DNA of 64,000 bases from Saturnia japonica (taxonomy: Eukaryota > Arthropoda > Insecta > Lepidoptera > Saturniidae): NCBI GenBank assembly GCA_033032175.1, contig CM065325.1, forward strand, positions 11,870,930-11,934,929, read 5' to 3'. The position numbers and the translations under genes are program-made. Positions 55,787-64,000 of the stretch are shown here, in pieces (the first letter of the stretch is position 1; each line of letters starts with the position of its first letter). Under the pieces are notes generated by a model. That model worked only from the letters and a program-made list of their open reading frames with translations. It did not search any database and was not told where the DNA came from.

Positions 55787-57860
55787 GTAAGTATAATATA
55801 TATATCCGTTCAAGGCGTGTATAGTCATGTAGTATAGTGTGTAGTATCATAGTGTATAGGGTATAGTATTACAAGTCGACTTACATCAAAACTGACAACT
55901 GGGTTTTATAATTTATATGATGAATAACTGAGTAAGCCGAAGACTTACTTATTATTGATACACCGCACTTGAAAATTTTATAATGGTCGCCCTGAAACTA
56001 TGTATTTTCGAATTTTCATCTTATTTACTTGAGTGAGAACCAGTCTTCCACTAGGCTTAGCGTATTACCATCTTAGGGCAGATCGTAACATAACACCAGG
56101 TGAGATTGTGGCCATAAGGCTAAACCTATAACGATAAAGAAATATCATTATTTTATTGTAGAACTCAAATGTCAGATCTCCCCACGCCGCCTCCACACAA
56201 TCCGGCCGGAACGCTAATAATTATTTAGTTTATGTTGCACATTTACAATTATAGATTTGTCTTCAATACATGTTAATAAACTACAATTATTGTTATTTTT
56301 TAGAGTTTGAAGAAACCCTTACTAGAGGGCGGCGGAAAGTCACAAGTGCTAGACGAGGCGCCCTAGCTTAAACCGCTCTAGTTCAAGGTTGCCCTAAGGG
56401 CGCGTTATCATGCATCGAAATATACCCTGGGATTGTAACAACTCCATTATATACATTGATCACCATTCCTACAAAAGTGGGTTCGATGTCGATGTATCGA
56501 CTTGAGCAGACACTAATTTTTGTATACCTGAAATATTCTACAACATAAAAAAAGGTCGGGTTCAGTCAAGAGGTCACGACCTGTACTCGAAGCATAGAAC
56601 TATTCAAAGGAGCCCTTTGTATTTTAGTCGTCTAAGTATTAATATTATTATGGACTCGATATTGAATAATATTCTCTTTATAACTGTTTATGCATATATA
56701 TACTCCTTCTTTTCTAATAGATAATTTATTTTACTTTGAACACTTACTTTAATAAATACGTAGTATACTTAAATTGTAATCCCTAAATGAAACTTGCGTA
56801 TAAATATATGTAGTTGTGAGTCTTTATAAATATATAGGAACTTTTATAGCAGACAACAATGATAATCAATAATAGGTGGCATATTATGCTATATTTTTAA
56901 CAACTTTTATTTTTGCTGCCATGTAAGATAATAAGTAGCTTTAGTTATAGGTAAGCCGTTGATGTGCTAGAATAATCTATAATAATAAATTAGTTGTTCT
57001 CTATCAGTAGGTAATTGTAATATTTTTTTTTAATTTCCAGATAGATATACTATATAACACTAGAAAGTCTGGAAAAATTGCTAACTTAAAAGGGCAATCC
57101 AGGGTCATTTAACCCATGACTGTTGTTTACATTCTAATTATGTATATAAGCGTAATACAATTGTAAAAATAATAGGTTGTTTTAAATGGAATAAAGGGAA
57201 ATGATATAATCAGTATAAATTAATTAAAAAATAAATTCATCACTAGTCAAAAAAAAGTCCTAACTGTAAACAAATAAACACTCTGATTGATTCCAACTTC
57301 CATATAACACACACACACACACATTTTATTAGATTTATTTTTACAAAGGGTTTGATAGCAATTACGTACGTCTCTTTCTCGATTCAGTTTCTAACGTATC
57401 AATAAAGTTCTAAATACTATGTTTTATGTTATTTATTTTTTGGTAGAAGTCCCGTTTATTTAGTGCAGATATGTTCATGAATTTTTCTCTAATTAGACTT
57501 CATTCATAGGACAGTAATCTTGGCTGTTCAGTCAAAATACTATGACTTTCTCTGTGATATGCCACTACAGAACTATTTTCAAATATACCACATTCCATCT
57601 GGTGATATATTATTATTGAGGTGTATTTTCAGAAAGTGTTATTCGAATCCTAAATACTCGTCTCAATACGATCTCTAAATCTACGAATAAGGCGTCTCTG
57701 TTTATATCCAAAATACAGTCTATAGATTTTTTTTTTATAATAACAGTACTGTTTTTTAATAAAAATACATAATAATAAAAGTTTGTATTTTATTCACTCC
57801 TCTAGCTATACAATATTATACATATATACTTCAAACAATATTATTTAATACAATTTTATA
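55787..57860. other. No gene recognised; relics only
   Basis: 56030-56140 resembles the 25095 and 36540 repeats (CTTAGGGCAGATCG). (AC)n lies at 57306-57321. An open-looking 56305-56365 segment (AGTTTGAAGAAACCCTTACT on) has an acceptor but joins gene C in a stop. Confidence 0.45.
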
Positions 57861-57864
57861 TTTT

Positions 57865-58240
57865 AAACTAACTGTGCCCATGGTTTCGCTCACGTGGACT
57901 ACAGAATGCTCGCGCGAATCTTGCTTCCCCGCTCCCGACTATTTTGAAGACAAAAATGCTTATTTTGGGTGTTCCCTAGAAGATAGATGTATACTCTCCC
58001 TAAGTTTTTTGTAGGTCTTTTTAGTGCCTATAATTATGTGGTACATTAATTTGCTATATCTCTTATAGTTTACTCAGCATAAGCCATTTGAGCACCAGAA
58101 TTGATTCATCATAACCAGTTTTTTTAATTGTGCGGAACCCTAATTCTTTTTGTAAAATAAAAGTAGCCTAAGTTACTTCCTATAAATTCAGCTAACTACC
58201 AGTGAAAGTCCCATCGAAATCGGTCCAACTGTTTCGGATA
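57865..58240 (+). mobile_element. Retroposon, GACTACAGAATG family
   Basis: Head GTGCCCATGGTTTCGCTCAC and GTGGACTACAGAATGCTCGC; tail GAAAGTCCCATCGAAATCGG. Same family as 4091 and 7429. Confidence 0.6.
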
Positions 58241-58439
58241 TATGAAAATATTCTCATGAATCAATATAATCCACTTCAATGTACAAAGAATTTAATTTTT
58301 TCTTCATCACGAGCCCCTACCTAATAGAGACAATTTTATGATTACAAAAAAACATAGATTACTCGTAAATAAAACAAATTTATTTATTGTATGTAATAAA
58401 TTAATTTTATCGTATTTATAATTTATCGACATTTATACG

Positions 58440-58800
58440 GAATAAACCCTTATCACTAATAAAAAATAAAATTTATAGATTCGTACTTTTGAATGTTCAT
58501 CATACTTTTGCCACACGACGCCATTTTGAAATGTCAATCTCTCGCACCGGGCCAGCTAAGTTTGTCTCACTCTACATAATTATTTTTATTTTATTACGAG
58601 TTCTCAGGAAGTTTTTATGACAGTATGCAATTTGGTAGTTTGATAACGTAATTTACAACATCCATAATTTTTTTAGAGTTCTCATTTTAGCGCCCTCTAT
58701 TGATTTTTCTGTACGAACTGGAAACGTAATTTGTCGTAATTGATCATTCAAAATTATTTCCATACTGTTTGTACAGAGGCCTTAGTGGCCTAAATAATTT
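58440..58800 (-). repeat. Dispersed repeat, inverted copy of 28672-29000
   Basis: TTCTCATTTTAGCGCCCTCT and the CATACTGTTTGTACAGAGGC end are the complement of the copy in gene B. Confidence 0.6.
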
Positions 58801-60158
58801 AATTTCCGAGACTAAAGTAACCTAACAGTCACAGCACGTCATAACTGTTGTATAAAAAAGTTTTTATTTTGTATCTTAATACCAAGGTGATAAAGTTTAT
58901 TCTTCCGTGGCAATAAACCTCTTTTGTGCCCTATATTTTTAGAATAAAACTTGTGATATCTGAAGTGCTAAAATAAAAAATAAAATTAAGATTGCACATT
59001 TCTGTACAGAGTAATTAATCTCCAATGAAAGTGAACGATTCTCCGACAAAGCACTTATTCAGTACTATTTCTACTAAGTGTAATATCTCTTTGAATCATC
59101 AATTAGGATAACATGTGATGACATCAACTATGTGGCACTACACAGTTATGTGAATTGGGGGTTTGGCATTTTTTTTTCAGGCATTTCCAGTACGCATTAT
59201 TCAATTTTTTTCAATGCCGAAAGTAGAAAACTTTTAACTCAATCCCGAAAAAATAAATCAGTATCGAAAGTTACATTTTACATACGTTCTCCTCGATGTA
59301 ACATGCTTTCGCCACAATTTTGAAGAAGAAGAAAATTTTGAATCATCAACTAAGATGGTGTTTTGTTTGCACGAGCTGTTTATCAATAGTAATTGCGTCC
59401 GTTGAACATAATAGCGCCGTCAAAACTCTCATGTACGAGTTTTTACAGGTGTGTTTATTCGTGATCTTGTGGATGTGAGGAAAGTAGTGTGACAATTCCT
59501 AGCGAATTGTATAATATTCATGGATAGTTATATTTTCATATACTTAGCGATAGAATTATGAGCGCAAAATAAATATAATATGCGCCTGCTAAATCATTAA
59601 AGCAATGATTTGAGTCCCGCCTTTGCAATTTAAAAATGTTACTTTCTTTAAAATGGGCGTGCGTCTGCCCGTTACAAATGTGCTACGTCAACCAATACAG
59701 AGCGGGACCGCGCACCGAGAGCGCGAACGCGACGGAAACGATTCCCTCGAACTCTGTATGACCGACGGCGGAATACACGCTACGGTAACCAGCTGTCTGG
59801 AAACCAGTGCGTGCGAGCCCCTCTCACTACGAGCGACCGACCCTGCTCACACCCGAAACTACTAGGCGTGAAGAGGGCGAAACATTAAGGTACACACGCA
59901 GTGAGGTGCCTGCTTGTAGGCGTGGCGCTGACGTAGCACAGGAGCGGAGAGGACTGGGTCGCTGGCGGGTTGAACTTGTGAAGATGCAATGACACACAGA
60001 TACCACAATAAATTTCGCTGTATTCTTCAAGACACAAAAAACTCTTCTCAATATACAATAATTTTCTTAGTACTATCTTCTTAGTACTGTCTTCTGGGTA
60101 CTGTTTCTTCCAGTCTTGTTTGTTGAGTCTTGAGTCTTCAGCTTGTGGCACCTGTGTG
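58801..60158. other. No gene recognised; GC-rich patch at 59640-60000
   Basis: Overlapping short frames on both strands in the GC-rich part show no motif. CCCGTTACAAATGTGC and GCGCACCGAGAGCGCGAACG are seen, possibly a promoter or TE 5' end. Not assigned. Confidence 0.4.
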
Positions 60159-60170
60159 TGCCGGTAGGCC

Positions 60171-60274
60171 TTTTTTTTTTTTTTTTTTTTTTTAGAACTG
60201 ACTACACTGTTAGCCTTAGGGGCCCTATCGTCAAACAGAGCCGCTGCGGCTTTTACAGCTTCACCGGACTTGAC
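60171..60274 (-). mobile_element. 5'-truncated Jockey copy with target duplication
   Basis: About 90 bp of the Jockey 3' end (minus strand) with a T-run on the plus strand (A-tail). The 12-bp TGCCGGTAGGCC lies on both sides (60159-60170 and 60275-60286). Matches 35990-36069 with a few differences. Confidence 0.9.
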
Positions 60275-60286
60275 TGCCGGTAGGCC

Positions 60287-61210
60287 CCGACGGCTCGGCT
60301 TTTATCTTGCCGCAGGAGAGCGAGACGGAACGATGGCGTCTATATCTGTACTGCTCTATTACCAAATATGGTCATGGCCCGCTAACCGCGGTGACGCGTT
60401 GCGGCTGCCTTATTGCTGTCCCTGTCTACATTATTATTATTATTTCTATACAATGTTTAATAAATTGCTAATATTTCTAAATACACTTATCGAATCACTA
60501 TAAAAACTGTTTTATGTTATAGCGGACATAAATACCTATATATAAACACTAATTGCAACATTATAGGTGGTTAAACATTGTAAATATAGGGCGTTAAACA
60601 TTACAACTTTAAACGGCTTAAAAACACGTTATGTACACACTATTCAACGTTATAAACATTATAAAAACATACATAGCAGGCTAATTGTCCTATATGATAT
60701 TATACATTACACATAACTTCTATGAAACATAAATTATCGACGATACATAAGTTCAATACTTTAAGTGACTATTTCTATGATATTATAAACATTTTTATAA
60801 GTTATTTACCATTCTTTTATACCTACGAGTTGTAATATTATATTCAAAACATTAAATTGTTCATACAAATTCTTAGTCCCTACAACTTATATTTACAATT
60901 ATGATTTTTATCATCACGCTTAGGCCTACGCGTCGCTAACATTCTTCTTGACATCATACGTGTCAAGTCACAATGTGCTCCGGTGTATTCTTGTAATAAT
61001 ATAATTATTGTGTGGGTTATCAAGTGACCAGACGATAGCTCCGGTCTATACTACGGACTATTAATTCCGTGGTTTCCGCACTTTGAAAACTATTACTGGA
61101 TTGCCGAGTAAAAATACGTCGATGACTAAATTCAACTTTTATTAATCACTATTTACGATATTCACTTGTTACTATCTACTTGTTGACAATGTCTTTATCA
61201 CTATTTATTA
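60287..61210. other. No gene recognised
   Basis: AT-rich except 60300-60420. It runs into a tandem repeat and may include the 5' flank of the LINE at 61324. Confidence 0.4.
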
Positions 61211-61330
61211 TCTTGCTGACTTCTTGAGAACGAATGCACTTGTCGCTATGTAGTTTCTTGCCGACTTCTTGAGAACGAATGCACTTGTTGCTATGTAGTT
61301 TCTTGCCGACTTCTTGAGAACGAATGCACA
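61211..61330. repeat. 45-bp tandem repeat, 2.7 copies
   Basis: Units at 61211-61255, 61256-61300 and partial 61301-61330 (CTTGAGAACGAATGCACTTG core). 45 is a multiple of three, so a frame on the minus strand is a repeat of 15 residues, but it has no support as a gene. The repeat abuts the LINE ORF1 start. Confidence 0.85.
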
Positions 61331-62866
61331 TTGGTAGTAAAGATCCTAAAAATAAAACTATCATTGTAGATTTCACCTCCAACCTATTAAAGGAAAAAAT
61401 TATGAAGAGCTATAAGAAATACAATAAGGATAATGTCAGACTTACCACAGAAACTCTACATATCAAGGGACCAATAAAACCTGTTTTTATTTCTGAAAAC
61501 CTATCACCTAAAATGAAAAGATTGTTCTACTTAGCGAGAGATTTTGCTAAAACTTGTGAATATCGCTATTGCTGGGTAACAAATGGGAAAATATTTATAC
61601 GAGAAAAGAATGGTTCTGCAATAAATCTTATTCAGTACGAATCCGATTTCAATACAATTAGAGAGAGGAAATAAATGGCTTTGTTTGAAGTGTATATTTG
61701 TTAAATATCATGAATTTATTTTTGTATTTTTGAGTGTGATTGTGGGTGAATTGTGTATTAAGGTCGTATGTAGCTATTATGTAATCATGCCAGTCTTTCT
61801 ATCGCATAACTGGATACAATTCTATGTTTTGTCGAATAATAGTTCAATTTCATACTCAAATAATGGATGACGATACTATGGTACAAGATGACATTGATCA
61901 AATATCGGTCTCCAAATCTTACATATGCACTCCGGAACACTGTACTTCATATACACATGATGATAGTTTTTCAGTTAAAGTTTTTCACCTGAATATTAGG
62001 AGCATTGGCAATACTGTAAACTTTAATAACTTACTAATTTTATTACAAAGAATTAACTTACATTTTGATGTTATTGTTTTGTCTTAGTGTTGGCTATGCA
62101 AATGTCCCAACATTCCTAATTTACCGGGTTTAGTTTCATATAAAACGGACTGGAATAATCAAAACGATGGTGTTGTAGTTTATGTTAGACAAGGCATATC
62201 ATACTTTGTTGATATACCTATCTTTCCTGAAGCAAATTGTGTAATTGTAAAAAATTCGTCTGTGGTAAGCTATAGTGGCTCTTTATCGTTCCTCATCTTA
62301 TCGGAATGTTGGTAACTTCATCAGTAGCTTAGATTCCACAATCTGTTTACTCAAATCGTTTAAGCACATTATTATAGTTGGTGATATGAATATCAATATC
62401 TCTCCAAACAGCAATGATGTCAACTCAGATTTATACCTTAATACAGTTGCGTCACATGGCATGTTGCCCGCACATGTACTTCCTACACGTGGTGGTAGCT
62501 GCCTAGATCATGTTATAATTACCTTTAACAAATATGCTGTAACTTTAATTCTTGATTGTGTGATAAATGATCATACTCCCGTGATTATATTGTATAGGCT
62601 AAATATCTCAGCCCCTAAATCTACATCGTTATTACGGCGTACTAATTTTTCTGCTTGTATTACTGCCCTTGAAAATATAGATTTTTCAACATTGCTTAAA
62701 TCTAATGACGCTAACAATGCTGCAAATGAGCTAGTTACTGCTATTACTAATTTTTACTGCGACGCTGGTTTTATCGATATAGAGGACTGTATTAATAAAT
62801 AAGAAATGGATAATTTGAAAACAGTATTTTTTTTAGAGAAAGCACGCAACGTACCTGATGAAATGA
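61324..62866 (+). pseudogene. CR1-superfamily LINE with FP-domain ORF1, broken and 3'-cut
   Basis: 61324-61674 is the C-terminal part of ORF1 with a Baculo_FP-like domain (IKPVFISENLSPKMKRLFYL, CWVTNGKIFIREKNG). ORF2 (from ATG 61863) is the APE endonuclease: HLNIRSIGNT, then a TAG at 62085, a frameshift near 62260, VGDMNINISPNS, and NDHTPVIILYRL, with TAA at 62800. Coding similarity (KEMDN, REKARNVPDEMM) can be followed to 62866, where a BEL/Pao LTR interrupts. No RT remains in the window. Clade (Crack/Daphne-like) is inferred. Confidence 0.75.
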
Positions 62867-63111
62867 TGTATTATGAACGGCGACTATGTTCTTCACTTCA
62901 TGCAATTCTTTATTTTCACATGCACAAATATTTATATATTTAATTATTTTATGATATATTAATCAATATAAAGGTATAATACATTTATTTTATGAGTGAC
63001 ATGAAAAAGTCTTCTTTTTTTTACGTGCGTGCGAAAACGTCAACGGAATTAAGAAACATTATATGTTGAAAAAGGTTGAATATGCCGAAAGGAGGTTACA
63101 TGGCGATACCA
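62867..63111 (-). repeat. 3' LTR of a BEL/Pao element
   Basis: Minus strand: TGGTATCGCC after a purine tract (GGCCGGGAGAA), AATAAA near 62910, end ATAATACA at 62867, exactly where LINE coding stops. The 5-bp duplication expected is AATGA (62862-62866); the other copy is beyond the window. Confidence 0.55.
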
Positions 63112-63226
63112 TTTCTCCCGGCCTTAAAGGGTTGCCTTTAAAAATAAATAAAAAAATTAAAGTAAATTTTAAATTCGAAGGACCAAAAGTTATAAGTTAA
63201 ACTACATAAAAAAAAAAACAAATAAA

Positions 63227-64000
63227 TTATTGATTAGGCAATGGACATAACTTAACAGTAGGACGTACAAAACTTCCTCTGTTCGTTCTTACTGTTACAA
63301 CTCGAGTTACACCGTCCTTTGAAGAATGTACTGCCTCTACTACGCCCATCGGCCAAGAGAGTGGCGGAGCGTTATCTACAATAATAATAACTACTGTTCC
63401 AATCTGTATCGGAACAGTTGGCGTATTCCATTTAGCGCGAGACTGCAATTGATGTAAATATTCAAGTCGCCATCGCTGCCAGAAAGATTGTACCATTTTA
63501 TAAAGTAGCGAATATCTATCAAGCAAGTTCGATGACTCGGCATAAGGCGCTGGTAAAGAATAAAGCGGTGCAGTATGTAAAAAATGAGCTGGAGTAAGAG
63601 CTGAAGGTTCAGCAGGATCACTACTCATAACAGTAAGCGGACGCGAATTAAGGAGTGCTTCGACTTGTACAAGTACCGTAGAAAGTTCCTCATAAGAAAG
63701 TATTTGTTTTCCTATAACCTTAAAAAGATGAGTCTTAACTACCTTCACCATACTTTCCCAACATCCGCCAAAATGTGGAGATGCAGGGGGAATTAATTTC
63801 CATTCAATTCTATTTTCCGCAAGCTCGCGTTCGAGTTGTGGACGATAATCATTAAAAAATTTATAAAGATCGCGTAAATATGAGCGAGCCCCCACAAAAT
63901 TACTGCCATGATCCGAATATAGACATTGGACTGGGCCTCGACGCGACAAAAAACGTTTGAACGCTGCGAGAAAACTAACAGTACTTAACTCTGTTGCCAT
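63227..64000 (-). CDS. pol: BEL/Pao Pol: integrase and DUF5641-type C-terminus (partial)
   Basis: A 257-codon frame is open to the right edge, so the N-terminal part (protease, RT) lies outside. Integrase motifs are YSDHGSNFVGA (catalytic D) and ASPHFGGCWESMVKVV (catalytic E), with 'LNSRPL' and 'LTPAHFL' following, as in BEL/Pao. The C-terminal DUF5641 region is visible (PIQIGTVVIIIVDNAPPLSW, GVTRVVTVRTNRG). Stop at 63227-63229. No lesion in the visible part. Confidence 0.88.
   Translation of the reverse strand: MATELSTVSFLAAFKRFLSRRGPVQCLYSDHGSNFVGARSYLRDLYKFFNDYRPQLERELAENRIEWKLIPPASPHFGGCWESMVKVVKTHLFKVIGKQILSYEELSTVLVQVEALLNSRPLTVMSSDPAEPSALTPAHFLHTAPLYSLPAPYAESSNLLDRYSLLYKMVQSFWQRWRLEYLHQLQSRAKWNTPTVPIQIGTVVIIIVDNAPPLSWPMGVVEAVHSSKDGVTRVVTVRTNRGSFVRPTVKLCPLPNQ

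Noticed and set aside
56305..56365. Third exon of gene C
   Set aside because: With the donor at 55787 the splice would read T|AG, a stop, at the junction; the in-frame alternative needs another phase.
57042..57070. Alternative third exon of gene C
   Set aside because: Good acceptor (TTTCCAG), but it stops after five codons and has no donor or support.
59640..60051. Overlapping ORFs in the GC-rich patch as a host gene
   Set aside because: Frames are open on both strands because of base composition, and no splice-bounded or conserved motif is seen.
61211..61330. CRISPR-like direct repeats
   Set aside because: The repeats are contiguous with no spacers, in a eukaryotic genome with retroelements on both sides.

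Overview
This is an AT-rich animal genome window, almost certainly from a moth or butterfly. The evidence is the mixture of elements: a mag-clade Ty3/gypsy element, a CsRn1/Kabuki-like Ty3/gypsy element, a TED-like errantivirus with env, Jockey- and RTE-clade non-LTR elements, mariner and BEL/Pao. Host genes are split by many short-phase introns. All intron-exon models were read by eye from splice motifs and reading phase; no transcript or database was consulted.

Host genes. (1) 1610-5850, plus strand: a complete four-exon RRP36 gene (241 aa), a nucleolar pre-rRNA processing factor. (2) 6524-13819, minus: gene A, a six-exon gene for a 291-aa secreted protein of a family I do not recognise. 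(3) 27997-41453, minus: gene B, a paralogue of A with matching exon phases and six shared cysteines (296 aa, seven exons). (4) 55090-55786, plus: the first two coding exons of an unidentified gene C.

The rest is mostly layered mobile DNA. 1-1100 holds a Helitron helicase scrap and a MITE. 14400-17700 holds Jockey 3'-end, LINE and RTE fragments. 19189-24762 is a full-length CsRn1-type element with an AGTC target duplication. 25444-26737 is a decayed mariner. 29921-36126 is a full-length Jockey element inserted exactly at the exon 6/intron 6 junction of gene B. 41865-47686 is an errantivirus provirus with identical LTRs, an open env, but no protease and no core reverse transcriptase, lying about 410 bp upstream of gene B. 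48340-54540 is an RTE remnant split by a mag-clade element (49349-54159), which itself carries a nested solo LTR. 60171-60274 is a tiny Jockey copy with a perfect 12-bp target duplication. 61324-62866 is an FP-domain LINE cut by the 3' LTR of a BEL/Pao element that runs off the right edge.

The main biological interest is the secreted gene family A/B and the way recent retroelement insertions have hit gene B at a splice donor and just upstream of its start. Much of the remaining DNA consists of short retroposon relics or shows no recognisable gene.
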